The position numbers and the translations under genes are program-made. A DNA stretch of 64,000 nt from contig JABELC010000006.1 of NCBI GenBank assembly GCA_028455995.1, positions 744,001 through 808,000 of the forward strand, read 5' to 3'. Positions 35,397-48,900 of this stretch are shown here, piece after piece. The notes beneath the pieces were generated by a model. It was given only the letters and a program-made list of their open reading frames with translations, did no database searches and was not told the DNA's origin. Position 1 is the first letter of the stretch, and each line of letters begins with the position of its first letter. Source of the DNA: Scleromitrula shiraiana. Its lineage: Eukaryota > Ascomycota > Leotiomycetes > Helotiales > Sclerotiniaceae.

Positions 35397-37390
35397 ATGG
35401 TAATTCACAAAGGTCAACTAGAGCTTCAACTTAAAGACGAGCATCAACTGATTCAAAATGGTATTCTAAGAGATGAAAGCCCACTTGATATCAGTGAGGA
35501 CTTTCAAAAGCTATGCATAGCATGTCGACTTGGAGACCTACGAGGATGTCAAGAAGCAATTACTAAAGGTGTTAACATCAATGCTAGAGATTCATTTGAT
35601 TATACTCCTTTGATATTGGTATATCCTCAGTTTTTCTTTGAACATTCCTTAATCCAGACTGATGGAAGCTAGGCAAGCTTATGCGGGCATTATGAAGTTG
35701 TCGAATTGCTTCTTGAATCAGGGGCTCTCTGCGAACGAGATACATTTCAAGGGGAAAGATGTCTATATAATGCTTTGAACGATCGAATACGGAACTTGTT
35801 ACTACAATATGATTATTCGAAGTCCACCAATCCATTACAGCCGTTCGCATCCCACATTACCTCACTCCTTACTAGACAAACTCCAAAAACTTCAGATATT
35901 ACTCTTGCCGCTGGTTCGGAAACATGGCATCCTCATAAAATGATACTCTCTGCTCGATCTCCATATTTCCACAGGAAACTTGACACAGCACCGGAGACTA
36001 CGTTGTGGAAGTTGGCAAGTTCCATACCCCCGGAAGCTTTTCAGATTGCTCTGAGATATTTATATTTGGGAGAAGTGCCATCAGATCTCGGTCTTGGGCC
36101 AAATAGTGTCGTCACAGATGAAGAGGTCATCAAAGGGATTAACAAAATTAGCAAACAATTAGAAATAGAATCCTTATGGGACGGAATTTTGGGCGAGCGT
36201 GATAGGAGGATAGCTCGGCAGCAACACCAAGATGAAGTAGAAAGGTGTAGAGATCAGCTTGAAGCATGGTATCGCGGTAATGTCTTGAAGCATAAGATTT
36301 CCGTGGATACCAGTAAAGCCAAGGATGTGAAATGGACCAGAGACAATGGGATATTTGCAGACGTTTTGTTACAAGCAGATGAAGCCGAACCTGATGAAGT
36401 TTCGACTCCTGACCAAGAAACACCAATAAGAAATACAGAAGGTCCCTTGAGTGGTATACCCGTGGGCCCATCTAACTCATCTCGGCCTCTGGTTACCAAA
36501 CCACCTCGAAAATCAATACTATATCCTTGTCATCGAGCCATGCTTCTTCGTTCGGAATATTTTCAGACTATGTTTAGTTCTTCATTCCAAGAAGCTCAAG
36601 ATACCGAGTATTTACAGGTCATCTATGTTGACTGCTCGCCCGCCGTTCTCCAACTTATTCTTGATTACTTATATACTGAAAATGTTAATATTCCAATCGA
36701 TCTTGGTATTGATGTTCTCCTTGCAGCGGATATGCTTTTCATTGAGAAGTTAAAAACAAAGGCAGCAGTAGTACTCAGCACCATAGGAAGTGGTACAGGT
36801 GCACTTGCCGATCGTACACATATGGAGACCGAAGAACCGGAAGTGGAATTAATCAATCCTTATGATGTAATAAGAGCAGGCTGGTTAACAAGAGTGCAAC
36901 GACTGGAAGAATTCTGTGCAAGATATATAGCTTATAGATTAGAAGATTATATTGACGAGCAGGAATTTGAGGAATTGATCAAAGAGAGTGCGGCTAGAAT
37001 TGAGAAGAGACAGGAAACAGATACTATCGAGTTACTTGATGAGTATGTTTCTAGCCTCCTTCCCTCCTTATCGTTTTCTGAACACTGTTGGCTAATAATC
37101 CTTATAGTATCCGTTACTATCTCTCAGAGAGATTTCGTCTCCGTTTTGAAGATTCCGGTCTAGAAGACATGATGGATGAGAATGAAGTTACACCCAAGGA
37201 TGATCCTGCACCCGATGAAGCTATCGATGTGACGCCAAAAGACCTAAAAGCTGATCCAACAATGAATGGACAGATCAGAACCCTAGATGGGGACATTGCA
37301 TGTGATGAATTTGCTGCTGATGCGATCAATTACCAAATTCTATTGGGAAAGATAGATAGTTTGTTGGATAGATTGAAGCTGGGTGCTTAA
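35397..37390 (+). CDS. Ankyrin repeat and double BTB/POZ protein (ABTB1/Btb-like)
   Basis: This architecture is that of substrate adaptors for cullin-3 ubiquitin ligases (ABTB1/BPOZ and fission yeast Btb proteins); a Cul3 role is inferred. Exons 35397-35618, 35673-37042 and 37108-37390 give 624 residues. Intron 1 (35619-35672) joins DYTPLIL to ASLCGHYEVVELLL, restoring an ankyrin repeat; intron 2 (37043-37107, TATAG acceptor) joins TIELLD to IRYYLSERF. Ankyrin repeats cover residues about 35-115. The first BTB starts at SDITLAAG (about 155) and includes WHPHKMILSARSPYF. The second begins FADVLLQAD, is split by an acidic/Pro-rich insert, and continues LYPCHRAMLLRSEYFQTMF and VLQLILDYLYTEN. The tail is acidic, with a terminal helix LLGKIDSLLDRLKL. 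Confidence 0.92.
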
Positions 37391-37800
37391 AGTGGCGTGT
37401 ACAAATAGCCAATACAATGCTACAATTTTAACCTCATTTCAAAAGTCCTACATGGAGTCATGTAGGTGACAATGCACTTGACTTAACACCGATCCAAAAT
37501 TTTAGCTACTAGGAAAAGGATACAATGTTTCCTTTCAGTTTGATAGTAGAAGTAGTTACAGTAGTAACAACAGCGCCAGCTCTGCCCCGACTATACCATC
37601 AGTGCAGCTTGTGTGGTATTACACCTGCGCGCCTAGTTATTCATGGCTTGTTCTTCACAATTAGCAACTCGAAAAGCTCCATGCCCGAGTTATTTCAGAG
37701 GAATATTCTTGGAAATTCGTATAACCTTTGTAATCAATTTAACAATATTGGCATTTTTGTTCCAAGGTTTTTGTTGCCTCAGCTGCTCTTGCCGTTTTGA
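37391..37800. other. Spacer, no supported gene
   Basis: This is the 3' flank of the ankyrin-BTB gene. A 91-codon ORF at 37525-37800 has no recognisable feature. Confidence 0.4.
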
Positions 37801-39200
37801 AAGCTGACATAAACGTAAAATACTTACTACATCATCTTCTTTTGTCAACACAACAAAATTGCCAGGACTCTTCACTCTCAACGATATTCTCCGGTTTGAA
37901 AGCAGTTTTTCGACAAGATATAGAATGGTTTTATGCAATACTTTACGAAAATGGTTTCCGTTAAAATTGAAGAAACCTCGACCAAGAGAGATCTCCATGA
38001 CATTGGCAGTATGTTAGATTCAGACGAAGGAGATCAAAATCAATACTCGCGAAAGGTTCGAAGACAAAGAAAACACCACCATGAAGATGCCGAAGAGATT
38101 GTTGGTAAGAATGGAAAGAAAAAATTCCTTCTTAAAAATTGGATGCTGATGGCGAGTCAACAGATGAAATACCCAAGACAAATGAGCAGGCTTCTATCGA
38201 TGCGCATCAATCGGAACCATCTATACCAGAGAGTCTTTCTCAAAAACGAAGATGACTAGGTTTAGAATCTCTAGTAGATACTTTTGATGGAAAGAAGCGG
38301 AAGACGAAGGTAAAGAATTGGAACGAAGCGATGGACTTGACAGACCTGAGATCTGGTGGTGCATATGCCTATCGCTCAAATGCAGCATGTAAATTCAGAC
38401 AATCATTCTTAGGCGATTCAAATGGTAGTTCCGTGCAAAGAACCCAACAACTATTGGGTGTATCAATTGTTGCCAAATACTACAATCCTGGATCGGAGTT
38501 GGCAGAATTCAAGATTTGGGTGAGACCTGCAAGCTGGGCCACGTTTCGCAACGATCAATCTAAGGCAAAGATTTATTGAAGAACGCTAACCAATTTCTAG
38601 ACTTCTGGAGTTGGGATGTTTAAATAATGTTTATTGTGCCGGACATGGATACGTCCTGCAGTATTTGGCTTTGTAATAGCATACATATTCGAAGGCATTA
38701 TTTAACATTTTTCTCTAAAAGTTTACCCTGGGGTATTCAGAGATCCGGAAGCTCAGCATTACAATTTAACCAAGAACTGGATTCCGCAACCCTCGACACT
38801 AGACGAGAAAATGATGGATATTGCGGTGGAAATAGTCTGGAGGAGCAGTGGTGCGGAAGATAAGAGGAAAAGCGACTTCTCGAACAACGTACCAAGCTTC
38901 CCGTGACTGTCAATCGGAGACTTATATTGACATAGGCGAGCGAAGTGGCGGAAGAGATTGTAGCTCCTGCTGGCAGTTTACCTATTAAGTCCGAATCAGC
39001 TTCGATTCCTCCACCATTCCCAGTCAAGGAATAGGTCACAGATCCTCCACAAACAAGCACAGCTTCAAGCATTACCTTCGAGCCAACAAGCAAGAAGCAA
39101 GATATAAAAGCTCTCGAGCGACCCATCGAGAAGTATGGTCGGGCGGAATTCGACAACATGGTTGAGATAATTACTTATTGTCAAGAAGGCTAGGTAGTGG
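37801..39200 (+). pseudogene. Broken, unrecognised gene
   Basis: Protein-like segments appear on the plus strand in changing frames: a Lys/Glu-rich basic segment (37948-38110), then an acidic segment in another frame up to a TGA near 38256, followed in the same frame by GLESLVDTFDGKKRKTKV and the segment 38331-38579 (RSGGAYAYRSNAACKFR, GVSIVAKYYNPGSELAEF). After 38565 the sense continues only in another frame as LLKNANQFLDFWSWDV, then stops. A further fragment (about 38745-38910) reads KNWIPQPSTLDEKMMDIAVE before a TGA. The pattern of stops and frameshifts indicates decay. I cannot name the family. A minus-strand ORF (37690-37998) also looks protein-like, so the upstream part is uncertain. 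Confidence 0.4.
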
Positions 39201-39790
39201 TGTTGCATGTTAGGTATGGATAAAGCTAGTGGATTGCGATCGGAAGAAAATCAAAGACACGAGAAGAGAGATAGGGTGGGCGTTTTCCTGACATTTAGTG
39301 CGCTATCGAGGATTTTTAGATCACATATCAATATTATGTCTAGTGTTCCGCAATCTCTTTTGCTTCTTTTAGAACCTTTCTTGCACATCAAGTTTGTATC
39401 GAACATACAAAAAAGCTAAAATATGATAATCCAAGTTGTGAAGCCTAATATTCGATAATTCAGCATACTAACAATACTGGATAATCTAAACTATTCAGTT
39501 TGTACGAGAAAGACCTGAATTGAGAAAAAATTCTAATTCTAATTGTTTTTTTATACTTATACTAATGGATTGAACAATAGGGATGGAGCTTGATGGAGTC
39601 TAGAATTGATGATCTTATTTTGATGGAGTGCTTGATACTTGCCCCCCCCCCTTCTCTCACTATCCGGAGAAGAAAAAGAAAGAAAGCTTCCAATCTGTTG
39701 CCCGAACTTTCTCTCGATTTCTCGATTCATATATATATATATAAGAGAACAAACCGCCATCCTTCTCCAACAAAGAAGCTGTACGATAGC
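39201..39790. other. AT-rich spacer between two pseudogenes
   Basis: No coding evidence. It includes a C-run at about 39643-39651 and a TA tract (39731-39742), which overlaps the end of the ankyrin reading frame below. Confidence 0.4.
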
Positions 39791-42700
39791 CAATCCTTAC
39801 CCCTCTTCCCCTGAAACAACCCCAAAATTCCTTCATGTCCCATCCCAGCTGCGATATCCAACGCTGATCTCCCCTGATTATCCTCATCCAGAACATCACA
39901 TCCCCGCTTAACCAATGCATCAAATAAATTCGTAATCCGATCCTCTATGTCATGCGGGTCCTTTATCTTCTCATTGCGGGTAAATTCTCGAGCCTCACGT
40001 TCCGTTTTCTCTCTACTTGCAACGATATGCAATGCACCCTGATCCTCGTCATTCTTTACTTTGAAATCTGCGCCATGAGATGCGAAAAATGATAACGTGT
40101 CGGGATTTGGTACGGGTATATGGCCGCACGAGGGGGATACGATTCTGGGTTGTTGAGATAGGTGCATCAATAATGGTGTCCAGCCGGATTTATTGCGTGC
40201 ATTGATTGAAATACCTAGAGCGAGAGACTTTTCAATTAGAGAGAGATGTTCTTTTATGGGTCCAACGCATAGATAATGAATGATGGTGTTGCCCAGTTGA
40301 TCTGATTCGAGGATATTGGCGCCTTGCTCGATAAATGAGAGGGATATATCTAGTTGGTGCAACTCCAGTGCATGGTGGAGCGGGGAGTAGCCTTCGTTGT
40401 TTTTTTTGTTTGATCAAAGCTTGTCCTCCTGGAATTTGTAGAAGGCGAGCTGATATCTTGGATCAGTGTAGTACGAGATAGAAGATGATATGTTTGCCTT
40501 CGTTGTCCACGGTTAGATAATCAACATTGGGACCGTGAATTTTAGAGTCGAGAATTAGCCTGTATGCTGGGGTATAAACAGACTTTCGACGGCGCATTTC
40601 CTCTTCAGATATCATATGATTCCCTTCAAATCTAACATAAGATTCGCAAGCCGCCGTTAATACATTTCTTCCTCTTTGGTTTTAAGATTCATATCTATTT
40701 TGGGGCTCTCCGGTAATGGGCGTAACGTAGCAGATGTTGCATACTGAAAAATGTAATGTAGAACAGTCCGCGTATCGTTAGCCGGTACGTCGACTTTCGC
40801 ACCATAGTCGAGTAGCAGCTGGATCATTTCAGCCGACACAGAGGGGTTGGACAGCATTGCTGCCCTGAAAATTGGATATGATTTTTTTGTTCCAATGCGG
40901 AAATCAATTGAAAGATCAAGATCCGATGAGATATCGGGGGCATTTCAATTCGCTCTACTTTCAAGGCAGATCTTAAGTGCTTTCACGTTCCCTGATTAAA
41001 TCGCTGAGATTAACGTACCTTTAGATCCTCCGTTTACATTTACTCCATGTTTCAGTAGTACGCGAACGATGTCCTCATCGGCTCCTGCTAGATTCAAAGC
41101 AATAAGTCCTGGGGGGTTAGTTCTGTTAGGCTCTGCACCCAACTCAAGAAGAACTTCACAACATTGTGGACCGAAGAATCTATTCGTATAATACCTCACA
41201 TGTTTGCTATGTTCACAAGCAATCTCAAGAGGTGTCTTATCATCCTCGTCCAATGCGTCAGGGTCGGCACCTGAGAAAGTTTTAGCGGGATACCTTGTGG
41301 GCAAGCAACAAAAGGACATGCATACCTTGCTTAACTAAATATCTCATCGCTTCAACTTGCCACCAATAATCGCCCTTTACTCAGACATGAAGGGCCGTTG
41401 ACCCAATGAATTTTTGCTTGATCCCCTCCCGAATATCCATTTTCTCATATTAATGATGCGTGTTGACGTTGACTTTCCCTTCCTCAACAAGAAGCCTAAC
41501 CATATCCATATTTTATATAGGCCGCGTGCAGGCTTCTTGAAGGAATGGGCGCACTTTGAACCATCCGTTGTGAAAAGTGGATGCGAGTGACAAGGTGAAT
41601 TCTGAGTCATCGAACAGTTTCGCCTTGGAGATAATTTTGCGTACATGCTCTACTAATCCATTTCTAACAAGGTTGGCAATCTTAGTTCCGTCACTACCTG
41701 CTTCACGACCCTTTGTATAATCGAACCCTTGAGCTACCATAGCTTCCATTGTTATTTCATCATCTAGAGCGCCTCTTCGCTTCCCTACCTCCTCAATAGA
41801 TGTGGCTTCAATACATTTCTCCAATGCTGATGTCATATTGCGATATGATGACATCAAACGGATTTCTTCGAGGTGGACACTATCCTTATATTCTTCGCCT
41901 CTAATGGCAGCAACTAGTTCTTGACACTGTGATCTTAATGCAGACTGGAAAGCAAAGTCTGTATAGGCACCTGCTTTGATCAGAATCTTTGCAATTGCAT
42001 CAACTTGCGATTGCAAAAGTCCTCAGGCATGCTGAAACCCATCGGGAATTCTGAAAGAATCGTGGAACCTAACGTCATAAGACGTCCCATCCCTCAAGGT
42101 AGACCAGATTTTATCTTCATCAATGGATTTTGAACATGCAACCAATGGTGTTATACTAATCGTGCCATCCCTAGGGACCATGTGCTTTCCTTTCACATCT
42201 GCACCAGCTCTGATCAAGATACTGACGGATTCAGGTCGACCAGATATACATGAGTCGGTGAGAGGTGTTCTTCCCTTAGCATCCCGTGCCCTCAATGTCT
42301 GGGGTTGCTACAAGTAATGGCTCAATGATTGGATGTTTGTCGTTTGAAATAGAAAGAGATAATTGGTTGGTCTCGGGTACCTTTCCAGCTGCTGTTCCAT
42401 AATACAATAGTATTGATATGATACCGCTTTGACGCCCATGAGCCGCATAATGAAGTGGCGTGCGGCCATTGAAAGCTTTTGCGTTCAAATCTGCACCAGC
42501 TGCTTCAGAGAAAGCACTCGCGTAATGCAAAGGTGTGTAGCCCTCAATATCTTGGATATCGACATCGAACTCGAGATTCAATCGGTAGATAACAGATATG
42601 AAGGTTTCTCGAGTAGATTCCCCCGGCACACTGATATGTTCGGCTAAAGGCATGATATGCGCGGCCATCTGTTGCCGGAAGTTTCTTGCGTCAATAGAGA

Positions 42701-45700
42701 CACTATTTTGAACCAAGTATTCCACTAAAGCAATGTCATAGCTAGATCCCCCAAACACCATAGCAGCTTCATGCAATAAAGTGTTGCCGTTCCTATCGAT
42801 CCATGTTAAATCAGCTCTATGACCGACAAGAAATTTAATCAAGCCTAGGGGAGGACTACTCCGAAATGCAAGATGCAAAATTGTTTGCCCTTTCAGCCAC
42901 GTACGAACTGAGGCGTCTGGCTTCTTGGGATGTGATAACAGTGTCATAGCAAGCCGTGCATTGTCTGTAGCTGCTCTGAGTAGGGCTGTTATTCCTTCAT
43001 GATCACGGAGCTCCAAGTCAAAACCAGCGGCAATAATTGCATAAACGCATTACAAATCCTTCTTGTTAGGTTCGTTATTCGAGAATAGGAAGTGGCGTAA
43101 GTATGTTTCTCCCAAGTTTGTTCACAGATTTGGATCTGCTCCAAGGCTGAGCAAATCGATTATCGCGTGATTTCTGTAACGATCTTTACAGGCAAGATGT
43201 AGCGGTGTTTCTCCTTTCAGATTCTTGATGTTAATGTCACCGCCGTGGCTTATTACTAGTTTCAATTAGCCGATATCCCGATATGCACTTCAAAATAGAG
43301 TCAGCTATAAGTCAAACAATGGCTGAAATTGTGAAAACTGTTCAAAGCTAACCAAGTGCTGTGAAAGAAAAGAAACAGAAGAGTGACACAATAAAGAATA
43401 TCTACTCACCAGTGCATTGGAGTCATGCCATCGGAATTGCGCGCTTGGTTTGAATTCGCCTTGTGACTGAGTAGCTGGCTGGTAATCTCCGTATTATCGT
43501 TTGCCTTACAAAGTCGATGAAGCAATGTATCGCCTTTATCGTTCATTGCGGAGGGATTTGCTCCAGCAGAAAGGGAGATGTTAGTGATGGATTCAAAATT
43601 CCCACAGGCTGTATATAAGAGGGGAATAGTCATATTAATATCTCTTGATTCTAAGTCTGCACCTGCTCTCAATAGCAGATCCAATATCTTCTTCGCTACG
43701 AGTTTCTCTTCCGGAAGGTTTATTATTGCGAGAGCTAAGCTATGCAAGATTGGAGTCTTAATAACATTGTCGTATTGAAAACGTACATTTGCACCTTTCT
43801 TAAGCAAGACTTTGACGGTCTTGAGGTTTAATGCCTTGGTTGCGATCATAAGTGCTGTTTGCCAATGCCTCTGGGCATCCGGCGATACGTTTGGGTTCTC
43901 TAATAGAGTGGATACCAGAACATGATTTGATGTACTGGCTACTTTGACCAGAATTTGTTCTATTTCCTTGGGCTTGCAGTGGGGGATCATTTCTACTATG
44001 GTTTCAAGATGTCCTTGTTGACTGGCATATAGTAACGGTGTCTCACCCACACTTGCCCCTCTCCATCCATGTCTTCTTGCAGATCCGACTTCTCTGGTTT
44101 TAGGTGCACTTTTTGACACGCCTATAGATGATTAGAAAAACACTCCTAAAACCATGCCAAACAAACCGCTTCCGTAAGAAAATCAGCTCTAGTGGGGCCA
44201 GCAAAGGTGTTTTGCAATTCAAATGTTGGATTAGCTCCCTCGAGTATAAAGAGGTACATAGCAATGATGCGAATGACGCATGAATTATGAACTGGAATCT
44301 TTGGGTTGATTTTTAAACTGATAAATCACAGCCGGCGGGGCCGTCACATTAACAGCACAAAATAAATATCAACTTACCAGCTTTGAATAGCAGCCTAACA
44401 ATCCCTGCATGATTTCTTGAAGCAGCAACATGGAGAGGCTTCAATCCATCATAGCCATCAATATCTGGCTTTGCACCAGCGTCTAATAGCAGTCTGACAG
44501 CTTCAATATGGCCATTCTGGGGAGCCCGAAACAGAAGACTGTTTTCAAAACCATCCAATACATCAAGATCTGCCTCTTTGCGAATGATTTTGTTGACCCA
44601 GGAAGTCAAGCCATGGCCTGCTGCTACATGAAGTAAGCTAGCCTTGCTCAATGAAAAGGTAGCTCTGCTCTCCCCCTCTGACAGAGACCATAGCCAAGTC
44701 GCAAAAATTGGATTTTCAGATTGACAAAATTCCTCCAAGCTTTTAAAGTATTCCTCGTCATCAACATCATAATTTCTGGAGTGGTATGTCCAATTCTTCC
44801 TTGCATATTCCAAAAGTGGATTTTTCTTAAAAACTCTCGGTAAATGAAATTCTAGAGGGGGGTACCAATTTAACCAAGCCTTTAAATGGGACTTGGCGAC
44901 ATCCTCGTTCAAACTACTTACTGGAAAACCATCAAATGGCCCGCATTTAAGCCGAGCAAGATAAGTGAGCGCGATATCACGATGTGCCGTTTTTGGGGCA
45001 ATGACAGGAAACTGGGGTGCATTTGGTGTAGAGTGAGAAATCCGATCGTCGTCTAGAAGAAATTCGGTGAATGAGTGATGTTAAATTTGCACAATCTCAT
45101 CTTCCATAATTTCTAGTAAAGAACCGCAGGCAAATTTGACAATGTGCTTACTACCTCTGCCGCTATTTGAGACGTGCGGGGTTGTTTAAATGGCTTTTGC
45201 TATTCCGATGAGACGCCTTGGTCTTGCTGCGTTTGTGACTAGTTAAAGAATAAGAATTTGAACACTTTGATGAACACTTGTAAGCTTGGCGTGGTCCCGT
45301 AGCACGCAATTGTACATCTCCTTCAGGCCCACGGGTAATCTACCCACCATTTCTCGAAGAGAAGAATTCTCGTAGGTGTTACTTTTGACCGACTGCTCTA
45401 TCTGATCAAGCATGAGACGAGCATACAAGAACAATCCCTGAGAATGCTCGCAGACCGTATCCTCGATAAAGCCTTGCATGTTCCCATCAAGACCATCGTT
45501 GCCAAATTCCGCTGCGCGTCGTTTAACAAATATTGATATGTCTCTTTTCACAAGCTCCTCTTCCAAACCAATGTGAATAACTTAAGGGTCTTTCCCGTTG
45601 AAGATATTGTTTGGGCCGACTAGTCATCATACCTTTGACATGGGCCGGTCGAAAAGATCCTAAAGAATTGAGTCGAGAGAGGAAGTTCCCATCGATTTTC

Positions 45701-45711
45701 ATTTCATCCAA
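39791..45711 (-). pseudogene. NACHT-ankyrin (NLR-like) pseudogene, multiply broken
   Basis: Intact, it would be a STAND/NOD-like receptor of the fungal NACHT-ankyrin kind. Segments in order: a Walker-B-like LDEMKIDGNFLSRLNSLGSF and MTSRPKQYLQR (45711-45600), LEEELVKRDISIFVKRRA and EDTVCEHSQGLFLYARLML (45566-45243), HHSFTEFLLDD (about 45070), then ankyrin repeats from 44912 to about 39800. Breaks seen: a frameshift near 45590 and a TAA at 45582-45584, TAA at 45081-45083, TGA at 43122-43124, TAA at 43050-43052, and further frame changes at about 42300, 42020, 41510, 41000 and 40400. Some intron donors are still visible (GTAAGT after LLFKAG near 44385; GTGAGT near 43408). No P-loop is found upstream to 46000, so the 5' end is missing. 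The last ankyrin fragment ends GHEGILGLFQGKRGKDWL near 39800. Confidence 0.8.
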
Positions 45712-46400
45712 AATCTTATGTCCGAATACGTAACCCCATCGAATTGGATTGAATGTCTGAGTTCAGCCCAACCCAAGCACTCACTTACGCCTGATTGGCA
45801 TTTTATGCGTGTGATAAGATACCATGCTCATATGCAAGCAGAATTTTGTGGCTTACTATCTGATCCTCCATTTTCTCTCCTCTGGGTCGTCGCCGAAGTC
45901 ATGAATGCTATCTAGGTGGTGTGTTTAAAAGATTTTTTGCCAACTTTTCACAGCAAGTTGGATTGTTAATTTTGGAGTTTAGACACCACTATGGATGCCA
46001 TCACGACTGCTTGCATTTTGGGATTTTACATGTCAGAGCGTTTCTTCGAATTTTTCAAGGTTACTACACGGTCTCTTGAAACTGATGCACTTGCGATACG
46101 GGATCCTCTTTCACGAAATTGCTATTTATGATTTGCTGGTCTGTCTGTCTGCCTGTCTGTCTCAACTGTACATAAATCACTACTGTCTCTCTGCAACTCA
46201 TGCACCTGTGGTGCAAAACACTCCTTCACTGGACTGCTATTTGCTACTTACTGTTTCAACTTTCAGGTGTGGCTGATCTTAGTACAGCAGGCTGTTCAGG
46301 AGTAACATATTATCTCTCCTATTGCGTTCTTGAATATCTCCTTCACGGTGCTTCTTCATATTCAACAAATATTTTTCACTTCAAATTCCTCTTCGCCACA
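45712..46400. other. Region between NLR pseudogene and small coiled-coil gene
   Basis: The expected N-terminal half of the NACHT protein (P-loop, effector domain) is not recognisable here on the minus strand. A CTGT repeat lies at 46138-46165. No supported gene. Confidence 0.4.
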
Positions 46401-47009
46401 ATGGATTATTATCACTCCACAACAAAACCTGCAACCGATCAAACTGAATCTAACGTGCTTGAAGCAATTGCATCTGAAATACTTGAAGCTGCATCAAAAA
46501 ATCGATCAAACCGCAATGCTTCAAGCTGCAGCCGAAGTCGATCGAACTGCAGATTCCATTCGTAAGTCGGCTATTTTGTATATTCTTGCTTATTGGGCAA
46601 TTCCGATGATTGTTTCTATATTCATGTACGATGTGGCTAACAAACTTATGAGGCACTAGTATCACAAATAATGTAAATGTACTATACGAAGTCATCAAAG
46701 TTTCTCAGATGATGACCCATGAATTTCGAGACATAAATGAGATGATCAGGAAATTGCGGGGGTTTATCAATAACATCGCCGCGCTGGAGAGTAGACTTGA
46801 TCTCCACGACTCGGAGCAAAAGAATACAAGGCTGCATCAACTTATTCGGGAGTTTCTTAAAATGGACCATACGGTCGAAGACCGTAGAGTGTGCAATAAA
46901 GTTGACGAAGCTCTTGAGTATCGTCGAGGATATGAAGGTATTTTATCTTTTCAAGTAAAATCATTTTGCTGATGATTGTTAATTGAATGAAGAGATACTT
47001 GAGGCGTGA
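46401..47009 (+). CDS. Possible small coiled-coil protein, frame uncertain
   Basis: A three-exon model, 46401-46561, 46660-46937 and 46993-47009, gives 151 residues. Intron 1 (46562-46659) has donor GTAAGT and a GGCTAAC branch with TAG acceptor; intron 2 (46938-46992) joins RRGYE to EILEA and a stop. Exon 2 is convincing: a helical, heptad-like segment with EVIKVSQMMTHEFRDINEMI and INNIAALESRLDLHDSEQ. Exon 1 begins MDYYHSTTKPATDQTESNVL, but its last third reads as Ser/Arg-rich in this frame while the next frame gives KIDQTAMLQAAAEVDRTADS, a better amphipathic helix. Two compensating indels around an A6 run and the intron could explain this, so it may be a recent pseudogene. It points away from the NLR pseudogene. 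No family is recognised. Confidence 0.35.
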
Positions 47010-47700
47010 AGAAGATATCTGCTTCTACCGGTCAAGATTCTTTTGTTGCAGATGATAGTACGTTACTCTTCCAAATAAAATCATGTTGCTGATAATTGCT
47101 GATGAAATAAACAAAGTAGTATCGCAAGATTAAAAAGAAGGACAACAGTGGGATGGAGATGAGGGAATTGTGGAAGTACACATTGTTGGAAATGGTGAAT
47201 TTCTGGGCATATACATATTATACATGTTATACATAGGGCTATAAGAAAATTAAAAAATGTCTTTTGATTATTGTTATTCTCGACAAGACTCCTAGCTAGA
47301 TAGAATGTCTATTTTTGGTTGTTAGAATAATATCGTCTTTCATCAACAATACTCTGTTTTTCTTTTGGTATGATTTGCTTTCTTCAAAATAGATTTCAAC
47401 CACTTGGTCTTGTGAGTCTGAATGAAAGACGATCACTATTACGGGGTTGACGAGTTCTTTCCTTGAGGTAGAATGAATGTTACTTGTTACCCATACCCAG
47501 AGAAAAGATGAAGACGAAATCTCAACAACGATGGAGGCTCAACCATCATTCATTTTATTCTCCGCTTCCCAGGCTATTGAAGATGAACACCAGCGCTTGC
47601 CGACTTCTTATGCCTATTCCAAATCATGGAGTATTGTTTTAGAGTCCCTACGCCCTGAAGGAATAAGACAGTTTATATACCTACTAGTATTGAAATACTA
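47010..47700. other. Spacer with a duplicated segment
   Basis: A stretch at about 47057-47115 resembles intron 2 of the preceding gene (46938-46992): both contain TCA/CAAATAAAATCAT-type sequence followed by GTTGCTGAT and TTGTTAAT/TTGCTGAT. This suggests an internal tandem duplication. A 74-codon ORF at 47477-47701 is unsupported. Confidence 0.35.
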
Positions 47701-48900
47701 ACTATTAATAATTGTTATTGCTTCATCCAGAACATCTATACCACCGCATTCAAGTTCATAATATGTACACCCCCTACTAGTAGTAAGAATGATCATCTTG
47801 AAAATAATATCATGATCATGACTTGAACTTGAATGATAGCAGTCACTGTATTGAAAATGATGTTGATAGAGTTGCCTGGCAGTGATAAAATTACTACTAG
47901 TAATAAAGTTGATAATTTAGTAATAAAAATATAATATTATATAAGATAAATTCTATTTATTAATTAACAGCAAATTAACAGCAAATTACCAACAAATCAA
48001 TACCAACAAATTAGTACCAACAAATTACCAACAAATTACCAGCATGCCTTTGCTAATTGACGGTCAGTCGACGGTCAATCGACGGTATACCCTTGCTACT
48101 ACTACTACTACTAATTGATGATTAATTGATAATCAATCAGCTACAATCGACCGCAACCAGCCACAAGGTCCAGCCACAAGGTCCAGCCACAAGGTCTAGC
48201 CACAAGGTCTAGCTAGTCACAAGGTCTAACAAGGTCTAAACAACTCGATTAAAAATTTTAACATACGATAAGATGATCCTTCAAGTTGTCAATTATTGAC
48301 GCTGGCAGACAAGGACTACCCTTGTCTATTAAAAGCATAAATTTTTTTTGGCTGACTCGATGTACTACTATTAAAAATATTTAAAACTTGAAAGTTTTTT
48401 TAAAAAAAAGTTCAAATTGAAAAATTACTAGTATTCAAGTTTGATAAAAGTTACTAGTACTACTACTAGTAGTAAAAATAAAAAATTATTACTACTAGTA
48501 GTAGTAAAATATATATTTCAAGTTATAATTAAAAATTATAATTCAAAAGACTCATTCAAGTTAGTATTATTTACTACTAGTAGTAGTACTAGTAGTACGA
48601 GTCAAGTCAACTTGAACTTGAAGTTGAAAAATATAAAAATACTAGTACTTTTAAATTTTGACTCGGAATTACTAGTAGTATTAAAGAAATTTATTAAATT
48701 TTAATATTAAAACTTGAATCATTTATAATTATATAATTATCTTGATATTAATATTTGAATATTTAATGTTACAGTATAGACAAGTTATATGATGATAAAA
48801 ACTTGAAGCTGATGTATTGAGTACTAATTAATCTAAGAAATATAAATACATTTATCCGGTGGGATGATCCGTGCTCCTAGCATTTAAAATATCATGATTA

